A DNA stretch of 64,000 nucleotides from Brenneria alni (GCF_003666245.1 NZ_MJLZ01000001.1:1-64000), one strand, 5' to 3'. Positions 19,668 to 28,194 are shown, counted from the first letter of the stretch. Notes: generated by a model not told the origin, from the sequence alone. Translations and numbers: made by a program.

Positions 19668-20819
19668 CTATACGCCGAGCGCCCGCGCCAGAAACGCCTG
19701 ACACTGATCCAACTGGCTACAGTCGATATACTCGTCCGCCTTATGGGCCTGTGCAATCGATCCTGGCCCACAGACGACGGACGGGATCCCCGCCTGCTGA
19801 AACAACCCAGCCTCGGTGCCGAACGCCAGCGCGTGAAATCCGGGCTGTTCCGCCGCCGCCGCGCAGCGGTGTTTCAGCATATCCAGCGACGTATCGTCCC
19901 GTAAACCAGGATAGGCCGACAGCATCTCAAACTGAATATCCGCGTCGCCAGCGACCTGCCGCATTTGCGGCACGATTTGTCGGCGGGCGAAATAACTCAG
20001 ATCATCCGCCAGCAAATGGTGATCGCTGCCCGGCAGCGGGCGGATTTCAAAATCGAATTCGCAGCGATCCGGCACCACGTTGACCGCCACGCCGCCGCGC
20101 ACGGTTCCCGTCTGTACCGTCGACCACGGCGGATCGTAGCACGTATCGGTTAAGCCGCTTTGCCAGTCGCGCCCGCGCTGACGCAGAAACATCATCAGTT
20201 CGGCGGCGTATTCGATGGCGTTCACGCCCTGTTGCGGCTGGGAAGAGTGCGCCGCCTGACCGAGCACGGTGCAGCGCCAGGCGCTTTTCCCTTTATGCGC
20301 GGTCGCAATTCGCATCATCGTCGGTTCGCCGATGATACACCCTGTCGGGCGGACGGCGTCCCGCGCCAGTTGATCCAGCAGGCCGCGCACGCCGACGCAG
20401 CCGATCTCTTCGTCATAGCTGATGGCAATATGTATCGGCTGGGCATCGGCGCCGCGCGTGCCCTGAATAAAACGCGGGGCCAACGCCAGTACGCAGGCGA
20501 TAAACCCCTTCATGTCCGCCGTTCCGCGCCCATAGAGACGATCGCCGCGCCGTGTCAGCGTGAACGGATCGCTACTCCACGGCTGTCCCGTCACCGGCAC
20601 GACATCCGAGTGGCCGGAAAGGCAGATCCCGCCCCGCTCCTGCGGCCCGATGGTGGCGTAGAGATTCGCTTGTTGGCCATCGGCGCTGTACACCCGGCGT
20701 ACGCGAACGCCGTAACCGGCCAGATAGTCCTCCACAAAGTCAATCAGCGCCAGATTGGACTGACGGCTGAGGGTAGGAAAAGCAATCAGTTCGGACAGGA
20801 TATCAATGGCGGTGGTCAT
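19668..20819 (-). CDS. M20-family deacylase, ArgE/DapE-like
   Basis: A 383-residue zinc hydrolase of the M20 family, the same length as acetylornithine deacetylase ArgE. Metal ligands are visible: H in ICLSGHSDVVPV (~residue 70), D in YGRGTADMKGF (~101), the catalytic EE in SYDEEIGCVG (~136) and E in IIGEPT. The dimerisation-domain HSSQPQQGVNA is present. It is the last gene of a nine-gene operon, 12 bases after ridA. Since housekeeping argE normally sits with argCBH, this is likely a catabolic paralogue that removes an acyl group from an amino-acid-like substrate brought in by the ABC transporter. The true substrate is unknown. The region is GC-richer than its flanks. Confidence 0.85.
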   Translation of the reverse strand: MTTAIDILSELIAFPTLSRQSNLALIDFVEDYLAGYGVRVRRVYSADGQQANLYATIGPQERGGICLSGHSDVVPVTGQPWSSDPFTLTRRGDRLYGRGTADMKGFIACVLALAPRFIQGTRGADAQPIHIAISYDEEIGCVGVRGLLDQLARDAVRPTGCIIGEPTMMRIATAHKGKSAWRCTVLGQAAHSSQPQQGVNAIEYAAELMMFLRQRGRDWQSGLTDTCYDPPWSTVQTGTVRGGVAVNVVPDRCEFDFEIRPLPGSDHHLLADDLSYFARRQIVPQMRQVAGDADIQFEMLSAYPGLRDDTSLDMLKHRCAAAAEQPGFHALAFGTEAGLFQQAGIPSVVCGPGSIAQAHKADEYIDCSQLDQCQAFLARALGV

Positions 20820-20831
20820 AATGGGCTATCC

Positions 20832-21239
20832 TCAGGATTTTACGGCGATAACGTCGATTTCCACCCACCATTCCGGGCGCGCCAGCCCGGCGATAGTCAA
20901 CCCGGTCGATACCGGAAACACGCCTTTCAGCCAGCGCCCCATGATGTTGTAAACCGTTTCACGGTAGCGGATGTCCGTCAGATAGACGGTGATTTTACAA
21001 ATATCCTCCAGCTTGCTGCCGGATTCTTCGAGCAGCATCTTGATGTTGGACATCGCCTGCTCGGTCTGGGCCGCGACATCGCCTATCCCGACTGACTCGC
21101 GGGTATCCAGATTCTGGCCGATTTGTCCGCGCAGAAAGACCATGTTGCCGGCGACCACCGCCTGACAGAGATCGTTGTCCAGATTTTGTTCGGGGTAGGT
21201 TTTTTTGGTATTGAACGGGCGGATACGCGTATGTGCCAT
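20832..21239 (-). CDS. RidA/YjgF family enamine-imine deaminase
   Basis: A 135-residue RidA-family protein. These trimeric cytoplasmic enzymes hydrolyse reactive enamine/imine intermediates, and many paralogues serve specific amino acid catabolic pathways. The frame shows GNMVFLRGQIG, QTEQAMSNIKMLLEESGS, DICKITVYLTDIRYRE and ARPEWWVEIDVIA, where family members typically have P.V.R.xxVEI; the usual arginine is replaced here by Trp-Trp. The start at 21239 (MAHTRIRPFN) follows AGGAGA; a longer frame to 21305 is not supported. It belongs to the nine-gene operon, 12 bases before the deacylase. Confidence 0.85.
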   Translation of the reverse strand: MAHTRIRPFNTKKTYPEQNLDNDLCQAVVAGNMVFLRGQIGQNLDTRESVGIGDVAAQTEQAMSNIKMLLEESGSKLEDICKITVYLTDIRYRETVYNIMGRWLKGVFPVSTGLTIAGLARPEWWVEIDVIAVKS

Positions 21240-21341
21240 AGTGTATTTCTCCTGATAAAGCCGTTTTTTAAACCCGCGGGTTTGCGGCAGAGCTTGTCGG
21301 TACAATGGTTTGACAAGGTTAATTTTTGGATTAATAGCGTC

Positions 21342-22094
21342 TTAGGATAAAAACTGTTTCAGTTCCGCGCTTTGCGGATTATCGAAAATAGCCTGCGGCG
21401 AACCGGCCTCATGGACTTTCCCCTGATGCATAAACACCACGCGATCGCTCACCTTGCGGGCGAAATTCATCTCATGGGTCACCATAATGATGGTCATACC
21501 CTCTTTGGCCAGCTTCTCAATCACCTGTAGTACTTCGCCCACCAGTTCCGGGTCGAGCGCCGAGGTGATCTCATCACACAGCAGAACCTCCGGGTTCATC
21601 GCCAGCGCTCTGGCAATCGCCACACGCTGCTGCTGGCCACCCGACAGGCTGTCCGGCCAACTGTCGAACTTTTCCGCCAGCCCGACGCGTTGCAACAGTT
21701 GTCGGGCGGCGCGCTCCGCTTCGTCCTTTGGCATTTTCTTCACCAGCGACGGCGCCAGCATAATATTTCTCCCCACGGTGAGATGAGGAAACAGGTTAAA
21801 ACTCTGGAATATCATACCGACGTCCTGGCGCAGTTCACGCATGGCGGTTTCATCGTCGTATTGGACAGGCTGACCGTCTACGCGCAGTTCCCCCTGCTGG
21901 AAGGACTCCAGGCCGTTGATGCAGCGCAGCAGCGTACTCTTGCCCGAACCGCTTTTGCCGATGATGCAAACCACCTCCTGACGTTTTATCTGCAAATCAA
22001 TGCCCTTCAGCACTTCATTGTCGCCGAAACGCTTATGCAAGTCGCAAATATCGACCAGCGCAAAGCCGCTGGCAAGCTGGGCGGAATTAGTCAT
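21342..22094 (-). CDS. polar amino acid ABC transporter ATP-binding protein
   Basis: A 250-residue ATPase of the GlnQ/HisP type. Walker A is [11 protein letters not shown] (~residue 47), the Q-loop is FQSFNLFPHLTV, the signature is LSGGQQQRVAIARAL (~145) and Walker B is VLLCDEITSALDPELVG. The Pro of the usual DEPTSALDPE is Ile here, as in some members of the group. It overlaps the upstream permease by 8 bases. With the two permeases and the binding protein it makes a complete polar amino acid uptake (PAAT) system. A 102-base gap containing CTTGTC/GACAAG arms separates it from ridA. Confidence 0.92.
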   Translation of the reverse strand: MTNSAQLASGFALVDICDLHKRFGDNEVLKGIDLQIKRQEVVCIIGKSGSGKSTLLRCINGLESFQQGELRVDGQPVQYDDETAMRELRQDVGMIFQSFNLFPHLTVGRNIMLAPSLVKKMPKDEAERAARQLLQRVGLAEKFDSWPDSLSGGQQQRVAIARALAMNPEVLLCDEITSALDPELVGEVLQVIEKLAKEGMTIIMVTHEMNFARKVSDRVVFMHQGKVHEAGSPQAIFDNPQSAELKQFLS

Positions 22095-22749
22095 GACCGG
22101 TTGATCCCCGCGTTAAATGTTTTTCCAGATGCCGACTCCACAGTGACAACGGAAAGCACAGGATGAAATATAAGAGCGCCACGCTGCCATAAACCAAAAA
22201 TGGCGCGAAGGTGGCATTGGAAATAATCTGTCCCGAACGGGTCAATTCGACAAAACCGATTACCGAGGCCAGCGCGGTGGCTTTCACCGCCTGCACCATA
22301 AATCCCACCGTCGGCGCGATAGCCAGACGCATCGCCTGCGGCAGTATCACATAGCGCAACTGTTCACTGAACGACAGTGCCAGACTGGTGGCCGCCTCCC
22401 ACTGCTGACGCGGAATAGCGGCTACGCTGCCGCGCCAGATTTCGGTGAGAAACGCGCTGGCGTACAGCGTCAGGCATAGGCTGGCGGCGAACAACGGTGG
22501 GGTTTCGATGCCGAGCAGTCCCAGTCCGAAGTAGGTCAGAAAGAGCTGCATCAACAGCGGCGTGCCCTGAAACAGATTGACGTAAGCTGCAACCAGGCGC
22601 TGCGTCCAGACACCGCAGGACAAACGCCACACCAGCAGAATGCCGCCGACGATGCCGCCGCCGATAAAGGCGATGGCCGACAGCCCCACCGTCCAGCGTA
22701 GCGCCAGCAGCAGATTACGGTAGATATCCCACAGTGAGAAATCACTCAT
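22087..22749 (-). CDS. amino acid ABC transporter permease (HisM/GlnP type), second of two
   Basis: A 220-residue inner-membrane protein with about five membrane segments. The EAA loop expected in PAAT permeases is visible as WEAATSLALSFSEQLRYVILPQAMRLAIAP near residues 118-148. It is preceded by FQGTPLLMQLFLTYFGL, the typical signature of this family. It lies 16 bases behind the other permease, with which it should form a heterodimeric channel, and overlaps the ATPase by 8 bases. Confidence 0.9.
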   Translation of the reverse strand: MSDFSLWDIYRNLLLALRWTVGLSAIAFIGGGIVGGILLVWRLSCGVWTQRLVAAYVNLFQGTPLLMQLFLTYFGLGLLGIETPPLFAASLCLTLYASAFLTEIWRGSVAAIPRQQWEAATSLALSFSEQLRYVILPQAMRLAIAPTVGFMVQAVKATALASVIGFVELTRSGQIISNATFAPFLVYGSVALLYFILCFPLSLWSRHLEKHLTRGSTGHD

Positions 22750-22765
22750 TATCGTTTTCCTGATG

Positions 22766-23497
22766 TCAGCGATTGAAAATACGCCGGGCGCTTTTTTTAA
22801 CGTCGCTGAACGACAGCCCGGAAGACGGCGGACAAGGGCGGCCCGTCATAAAAATAAAGCGTGGCCCCACCCAATTCAAAAACCGGCGCATCACGATAGC
22901 GAGCGCCAGATAGATCGCCGCCGCAATAACGTAGGATTCAAAATTACGAAAGGAGCGGCTGGCGATCAGATTAGCGCTGTACGATAGCTCTTCGGTGGAG
23001 ATCTGGCTGCACACCGCCGACCCCAGCATGATGATAATCACCTGGCTTACCAGCGACGGCCAGACGCGGGACAGCGATGGCGGCAGCACGACGCGGGTGA
23101 AAATCTGCCAGCGACTGAGCGCCAGGCTCTTCGCCGCCTCAACCTGACCACGAGGCGTCGTTTCGATCCCCGCCCGCACGATCTCGGCGGAATAAGCGCC
23201 GAGGTTGAGGATCAGCGACGCGACGCTGGCAGTCAGCGCCGACAGTTGCACGCCAGCGGCGGGCAGCCCAAAGAAGATAAAGAAAAGTTGCACGATGTAG
23301 GGCGTATTGCGAAAAAGCTCCACGTAACAACCCACCAGAAAACGCAGCCAGGCCGCGCCCCTGGCCCGGCCCCAACCGCAGGCGATACCCAGCAGCAGGC
23401 CGAACAGCGTCGCGATCAGCGTCATCACCAACGTCATTATCGTTCCGGTTAATAACAACGGCCACTGTTGCAATACCGTAGCAAAATCAAACATCAT
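22766..23497 (-). CDS. amino acid ABC transporter permease (HisQ/GlnP type), first of two
   Basis: A 243-residue inner-membrane protein with PAAT permease features: FRNTPYIVQLFFIFFGLP, and an EAA loop VEAAKSLALSRWQIFTRVVLPPSLSRVWP. I start it at the ATG at 23497 (MMFDFATVLQQWPLLLTG); a second ATG at 23494 is possible. The longer frame to 23602 overlaps the MmgE/PrpD gene extensively and lacks family support. With this start it overlaps the MmgE/PrpD gene by 11 bases. Its C-terminus is basic. Confidence 0.88.
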   Translation of the reverse strand: MMFDFATVLQQWPLLLTGTIMTLVMTLIATLFGLLLGIACGWGRARGAAWLRFLVGCYVELFRNTPYIVQLFFIFFGLPAAGVQLSALTASVASLILNLGAYSAEIVRAGIETTPRGQVEAAKSLALSRWQIFTRVVLPPSLSRVWPSLVSQVIIIMLGSAVCSQISTEELSYSANLIASRSFRNFESYVIAAAIYLALAIVMRRFLNWVGPRFIFMTGRPCPPSSGLSFSDVKKSARRIFNR

Positions 23498-24881
23498 CAG
23501 GCGTTTTCCCCCACGTTGGGCGCAGTGCCAATAAATCGTCAAGGTCAGGCAGGGTTTCCACCGCCCACAGCCGACCAAGCAAACGCTGCATCTGTATGTC
23601 ACCCATGACCCGGCCAGCGCAGCGGCGAAATTTGTCGCTCAGTTCGTCATCACTCAGTGGCCGGATGGCCGTTCCCCGCGCCTGTGCGGTAAACCGCTCG
23701 TATTTTGTTCCATCCGCCATTTCCAACGTGATCACCGCCCCCTCCGGCGCCCGGCGCAATAGTTCATCGTCGCGCCAGAACGGGCTGGTGATCATCACCA
23801 CTTTCTCCATCAGTTGCCCCAGCGCAGGGCGGCGCACCGTCTCATCGTTGAGGCAATCCAGCGTCAGCTCGCCATAAAAGAGCGACGCGGCGATGGCGAA
23901 CGGCAAACTAAACTGCGCCTGCTGAACGGAAACCGGCTTCGGGTAAGCCAGATTGGCCGCTACCAGCAGCGGCACATCACAAACGATGCGCACGATATCA
24001 CCCACATCGAGCGCCCGTTCGCGCGCCAACGCCATCACGCCGTCCACCGCCGCATGGGAAGAAAGGCACACCGGCAGACGTTTGACGTCGATGCCGGGGT
24101 TCAGCAGGCACCAGTTGTCGCCCGCCTCCAGCCGTTCCCGCATAAAGCGCCCTGCGTTGCACAGCGCCGCCAGCCCGTGCGGATGTTCGACGGCATCCGT
24201 CGGCCCGCTGGCTCCCTGCCCGGCCAGCAGCGCGGCTATCACGCCCGCCTCGCTGGCTCGTCCTGCCAGCAGCGGCTTGGCGTCGCTGCCGAATACGCTT
24301 TTCATCCCGCCGGTTCCGGCGATAGCCAACCCCAGCGCCTGCGCGGTCGTGGCCGCATCCAGCGCCAGCAATCGGGCCGCCGCCGCGCAGGCGCCTACCG
24401 ATCCCAACACGCCCGTGGTCCACCAGCCGCGTTCATACAGCGTCGTGCCCAACGCCTGCGCCAGCCGGTACTGGCATTCCGACCCGGCCACCAGCGCGGT
24501 TATCAGCGCCGCGCCGCTGGCGGAACGGGACTGCGCCAGTGCTAACGCCGCCGGAACAATCACCGCCGAACCGTGCGCAAAACCAGCGTAGCAGTTATCA
24601 TCAAAATCGAGGGCGTGAGCCGCCGTGGCGTTGACGAACGCCGCCGTTGGCGCGGCCATGCTGACATCGCATCCTGCCGCCTCCGCCCGGCCAACTGCGG
24701 CGTACTGCGCCGTCGCCGCCCGCGCCACGCCAGCGACGCGAGTCGCCGAGCCTGCCAGCATGACCCCCAGCGTATCCACCAGGCAGCGCTGCGCCACCCG
24801 GCGTACCGGCTGGGGGATCGCCTCCGGTGTCAGAGCCGCCAGCCAATCAGCCAATAGCTGCGTCGCACGTTTTTCCGTCAT
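23487..24881 (-). CDS. MmgE/PrpD family protein
   Basis: A 464-residue member of the MmgE/PrpD family. Known members include 2-methylcitrate dehydratase, cis-aconitate decarboxylase and, as I recall, iminodisuccinate epimerase. Family blocks seen: DTLGVMLAG (~40), ATAAHALDFDDNCYAGFAHGSAVIVPAALALA (~85-115) and KRLPVCLSSHAAVDG (~285). The start at 24881 (MTEKRATQLLADW) has GGAGAAG upstream. It lies between the binding protein and the permeases inside the operon, which is unusual for housekeeping PrpD and suggests it acts on the imported compound or a carboxylic product. The gene is visibly GC-rich (runs of GCC/GCG). The reaction cannot be deduced from sequence. Confidence 0.85.
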   Translation of the reverse strand: MTEKRATQLLADWLAALTPEAIPQPVRRVAQRCLVDTLGVMLAGSATRVAGVARAATAQYAAVGRAEAAGCDVSMAAPTAAFVNATAAHALDFDDNCYAGFAHGSAVIVPAALALAQSRSASGAALITALVAGSECQYRLAQALGTTLYERGWWTTGVLGSVGACAAAARLLALDAATTAQALGLAIAGTGGMKSVFGSDAKPLLAGRASEAGVIAALLAGQGASGPTDAVEHPHGLAALCNAGRFMRERLEAGDNWCLLNPGIDVKRLPVCLSSHAAVDGVMALARERALDVGDIVRIVCDVPLLVAANLAYPKPVSVQQAQFSLPFAIAASLFYGELTLDCLNDETVRRPALGQLMEKVVMITSPFWRDDELLRRAPEGAVITLEMADGTKYERFTAQARGTAIRPLSDDELSDKFRRCAGRVMGDIQMQRLLGRLWAVETLPDLDDLLALRPTWGKTPDDV

Positions 24882-24906
24882 GCCAGCTTCTCCAGCCCAA
24901 CCATCA

Positions 24907-25692
24907 TCATTCCGGCAAATCACCAGCCGGCGCGCCCAGCCATTTCTGCGCAATAGCGTCCAGCGAACCGTCCGCCTTAGCGGCGCGTAGGATCTGATTC
25001 ACTTTGGCGACCAGTTCCGGCTGGTCTTTCGGCATCCCGATATAGCACGGCGAATTGGACAAAATGACCTTCAGTTCCAGATCGAGCCTGGGGTTTTTCT
25101 GTTTCATGGCGCCCGCCACCGTCGTGCCGATCGCCACCAGTTCGGTCTGGCCGGACAGGAAAGCGGAGATGGTGCTGTTGTTGTCCTCAAAGCGACGGAT
25201 TACGGCCTTAGGCGCCATTGTGGTCAACTCTTCGTCCTGCATGGAGCCGCGGGTCACTGCGACGGTTTTGCCCGCCAGTTCGTCAGTGGTGGACGCCTTG
25301 ACCTTACCGCTGCCAAACACCGCGTCAAAGAAAGGGGCATAGGCAATGCTGTAGTCGATCACTTTGGCGCGTTCTTCCGTTTTCCCCAGCGAGGAGATGG
25401 TCATATCCGCCTTGCCGGTTTGCAGGTAGGGTACGCGGTTGGGAGCGGTCACCGGGATCAGCGTCACCTTGACGCCCATCTTTTCGCCGATCAGGCGGGC
25501 GACATCGATGTCTACCCCTTGCGGCTGCATATCGCTGCCGACATAGCCATAGGGCGGATAATCCACCGGTACGGCCACACGTAAATTCTTCTGGCTCATA
25601 ATGTTGTCGAGAACGCTGGCGGCATTGGCCGTCATCACCGCAAACGCCGCTACGACACCGACGAGCGCGGACAACAATGTCTGTCTTTTCAT
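24907..25692 (-). CDS. amino acid ABC transporter substrate-binding protein
   Basis: A 261-residue periplasmic binding protein (type 3, GlnH/FliY/HisJ group) with a signal peptide cleaved near ANAAS (residues 1-25). Ligand-binding elements include VDYPPYGYVG, the segment ADMTISSLGKTEERAKVIDYS with the Arg that normally holds the substrate alpha-carboxylate, and TRGSMQDEEL. This indicates a ligand with an amino acid-like carboxylate end, for example an N-acyl amino acid, an opine or a guanidino acid. It lies 25 bases upstream of the MmgE/PrpD gene. A 160-base gap with a possible promoter separates it from the ureohydrolase gene. Confidence 0.9.
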   Translation of the reverse strand: MKRQTLLSALVGVVAAFAVMTANAASVLDNIMSQKNLRVAVPVDYPPYGYVGSDMQPQGVDIDVARLIGEKMGVKVTLIPVTAPNRVPYLQTGKADMTISSLGKTEERAKVIDYSIAYAPFFDAVFGSGKVKASTTDELAGKTVAVTRGSMQDEELTTMAPKAVIRRFEDNNSTISAFLSGQTELVAIGTTVAGAMKQKNPRLDLELKVILSNSPCYIGMPKDQPELVAKVNQILRAAKADGSLDAIAQKWLGAPAGDLPE

Positions 25693-25852
25693 GGCAGTTC
25701 TCCTGACTTAGCGTACTGAATAAAGGTTGGGTAACGACTTATTACCGATAAAAAACCCTGGTTTTGGCGCAATAAACCGCTGTTTTTGCCTGCGGCGTAA
25801 AAGTGGTTTCTGATAATTATTGTGGCGAGCCGTCGCTAATGTGGCGTTAAAA

Positions 25853-26833
25853 TCAGCTCGCGGACGTTTTTTTAAAATAGCCGGCACGCACTGCCATGCC
25901 GATCAGATTGATAAAGAACCGGCAGGCGGTAATCGCCGTAATATTATTCACATCTTTTTTAGGCGTAATTTCGACGATATCCATGCCCACCACGCGGCCT
26001 TTTTTCACCAGACCATGAATGAGTTTCCGCGCTTCGCTGTAGGTCACGCCGCCCAGAGCCGGGCCGTTGACTGCGGGCATAATCGTCGGGTCGATCCCAT
26101 CCGCATCCATAGTGATGTAATAGTTGCCGCCGTCGGGAATACGACTGAGGATGGCCTCGGGGCCTGCGTCATGCAGTTCATGCGCGGTGATCAGATGCGC
26201 GCCGTACGCCAGTGCCGCATCTACCTCTTCCTGCCGGGCGGAACCGTTTGCGCGCAGGCCGATCTGGAAGATTTCGCCAACGTGCGCCATCTCCGACGCC
26301 CGGCGGATCGGGCTGGAGTAACCGTCTGTGACGCCGTTCACGTCCTGACGCCAGTCAAGGTGCGCGTCGATATGAATCAAGGTAATCGGGCCGACGCCGT
26401 CCAGCGCACGCAGCACCGGGATGGGAATGCCGTGGTCGCCCCCAATGATCAACGGCATTCCGCCCAGCGCCAGGATCTTGCGCACCACCGCCTCGGCGGC
26501 GTCATAGTGCCGGTTCAACTCGCGTGCATCACCAGCGATATCGCCGCAATCCACCATGCGGATTGGCTGGTTGTCCATCATCGGGCCGCCGATATCGAAG
26601 TCATAGCGTTCGAAGCTGCGCAGCGCCCGATCGGTTGCCTGGCGCACCGCCGTCGGCGCATGAGTCTGATCATTGCTGACTTCATCGATCGAGTACGGCG
26701 AACCATAGGGAATACCCAATACGGCGATATCCACGGAATCGAGTGTATTTAAATCCGTCACCACTTCCGAATAAAGCAGACTCTTATGACCGTGTTTCGG
26801 CGCGGTAGTCAATTCCGGTTTATAGGCAATCAT
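25853..26833 (-). CDS. ureohydrolase (agmatinase/guanidinobutyrase/guanidinopropionase-like)
   Basis: A 326-residue manganese hydrolase of the arginase/agmatinase family, which removes urea from a guanidino group. Metal-binding motifs are all present: GGDHGI (~residue 125), IDAHLDWR (~150) and MDADGIDPTIMPAV (~245). The last motif reads DADGIDPTIMPAVNGP rather than the usual DxDxxDPAxxPGT, which fits guanidinobutyrase or guanidinopropionase better than SpeB. It is the second gene of the operon behind rpiR. The neighbours (amino acid transporter, deacylase, RidA) suggest a guanidino-carrying amino acid derivative as substrate. It is not the housekeeping speB, which would be beside speA. Confidence 0.88.
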   Translation of the reverse strand: MIAYKPELTTAPKHGHKSLLYSEVVTDLNTLDSVDIAVLGIPYGSPYSIDEVSNDQTHAPTAVRQATDRALRSFERYDFDIGGPMMDNQPIRMVDCGDIAGDARELNRHYDAAEAVVRKILALGGMPLIIGGDHGIPIPVLRALDGVGPITLIHIDAHLDWRQDVNGVTDGYSSPIRRASEMAHVGEIFQIGLRANGSARQEEVDAALAYGAHLITAHELHDAGPEAILSRIPDGGNYYITMDADGIDPTIMPAVNGPALGGVTYSEARKLIHGLVKKGRVVGMDIVEITPKKDVNNITAITACRFFINLIGMAVRAGYFKKTSAS

Positions 26834-26932
26834 CTCTTTTCTCCTGGTAGCAATAAAAAATTTTAATGTCGCTTGTGACGGCCAGGGATGACCGCCATAA
26901 ATAACAACGCCCGGCGATAAACGGCGGCGGAA

Positions 26933-27811
26933 TTAATTCAGGCTCCACCACTCTCCCATCGCCCATAATTTTTCTTCGGTACTATTTACCAGGCCTTGCA
27001 CGTCCACTTTCGCGGTAGCGGCTAATAACGCCACCAATAATTCGCTGACGAGAAAAGCCGGTGTTAACGTGTCAAAAAAAGACGTGGTTTGTTTTTTTAC
27101 CAGGATGGTTTCGCTGGCGATACGCGCCAACGGCGAACTGGCATTGTCGGTAATAGCCACGACCTGAACCTTCTGCTGTGCCAGATAACGGCTTAACGCC
27201 ACCGAACGCCTGGCATAAGGAGAAAGACTACATACCAGCAATACGTCTTTCGGGCTGATATTATTATTCATCAGGGCCATGATGCCGCTTTCTCCTGCGC
27301 CCTCGATTAAATGGATATTTCCCTGAAAATAATTAGCTACGTGAGCGAAATGGAAGACCACCGGAAATGAAGAGCGCAAACCAAGACAATAAATCATCCG
27401 CCCTGAGGAGAGCACTTTCGCCGCCCTGACAATGGCGTCCAGCGTAGCCTTCTCACATAGATTTTGAATATAGGCGGTGGTGGTGTTGGCCAAATCCAAC
27501 GCCAGCGAGTTTTCGCCCATTTTCTGTTTCATCTCCACCAGCGCAGGCACCCGCGGGGCGTACTCATGCCCCTGTCCCCGCACGGCATCAACGAAAATAG
27601 CGCGAATTTCATCGTATCCGGACAGCCCGAGCCGTTTCGCCAGCCGGGTCATGGTGGAAGGGGGAATACCCGCCAGTCGCGCCTGTTCGCGCATCGACAT
27701 TACGGTCACTTCCTGCGGATGGTCGAGCACAAAACTGGCCGCCAGCCGTTCCTGTTTCGGCAATGACTCAAATCGCTGTTTTATTTGTTGGCACAACGCA
27801 AGATGATCCAT
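26933..27811 (-). CDS. RpiR/MurR-family transcriptional regulator
   Basis: A 292-residue regulator with an N-terminal helix-turn-helix (residues ~1-78, MREQARLAGIPPSTMTRLAKRLGLSGYDEIRAIF) and a SIS domain (~125-265) that normally binds a phosphosugar or similar ligand. It is the first gene of the nine-gene operon (99 bases before the ureohydrolase). Its ATG at 27811 follows AGGGG, which is buried in the perfect inverted repeat at 27820-27847. That arrangement suggests autoregulation. RpiR regulators of amino acid-type operons are known, so the ligand need not be a sugar phosphate here. Confidence 0.88.
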   Translation of the reverse strand: MDHLALCQQIKQRFESLPKQERLAASFVLDHPQEVTVMSMREQARLAGIPPSTMTRLAKRLGLSGYDEIRAIFVDAVRGQGHEYAPRVPALVEMKQKMGENSLALDLANTTTAYIQNLCEKATLDAIVRAAKVLSSGRMIYCLGLRSSFPVVFHFAHVANYFQGNIHLIEGAGESGIMALMNNNISPKDVLLVCSLSPYARRSVALSRYLAQQKVQVVAITDNASSPLARIASETILVKKQTTSFFDTLTPAFLVSELLVALLAATAKVDVQGLVNSTEEKLWAMGEWWSLN

Positions 27812-27819
27812 AAATTAGC

Positions 27820-27847
27820 CCCTATTTCGCACCGCTACGAAATAGGG
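27820..27847 (-). promoter_or_regulatory. perfect inverted repeat covering the rpiR ribosome-binding site
   Basis: CCCTATTTCG (27820-27829) and CGAAATAGGG (27838-27847) are exact 10-base arms around an eight-base loop. On the minus strand the 3' arm ends ...AATAGGG, the Shine-Dalgarno of rpiR (ATG at 27811). It is either an operator over the start of the gene or an RNA hairpin that can hide the ribosome-binding site. Confidence 0.6.
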
Positions 27848-27870
27848 ATTGCAACCACCATGCCAAAAAC

Positions 27871-27974
27871 GATTCATGTTGATTCACTTGATTCAATATT
27901 TGCGGATAATTTGTGGCGTCAAAAGTTAATATTGCAATATAGCCAGAATAAAAATGATTCAAATGAATCATTTT
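27871..27974. promoter_or_regulatory. operator-like array in the rpiR-chemoreceptor gap
   Basis: GATTCA occurs as three direct repeats at 27871, 27881 and 27890 (spacings 10 and 9). It recurs in the perfect 24-base palindrome at 27951-27974, whose arms are AAAATGATTCA and TGAATCATTTT around AA. The repeat and palindrome share TGATTCA/TGAATCA, suggesting one regulator, most simply the RpiR protein, controlling the operon. The rest of the 452-base gap (27812-28263) holds the chemoreceptor promoter. Confidence 0.55.
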
Positions 27975-28194
27975 GCGCCAAAAATAATTTAACGCATGGA
28001 AATAAACCATTTCATTGGCAGATAAACGATGAATATCGCTTTGCACCAAAATGAAAAATATCCGCCCCCCTATGGTGCAATTGATTATGGCGCGCCGCCG
28101 ACGGGAATAAAGTAAAGCATGTTGCCTCGAAACCCGGTGCGGCTGGCGGTATACCCTGCGGCTATCGGCATGAATTCCATAATAAATCAGTATG

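Noticed and set aside
23998-24423. frames antisense and alternate to the MmgE/PrpD gene
   Set aside because: High GC makes all frames open; they lack start signals and overlap a well-supported gene.
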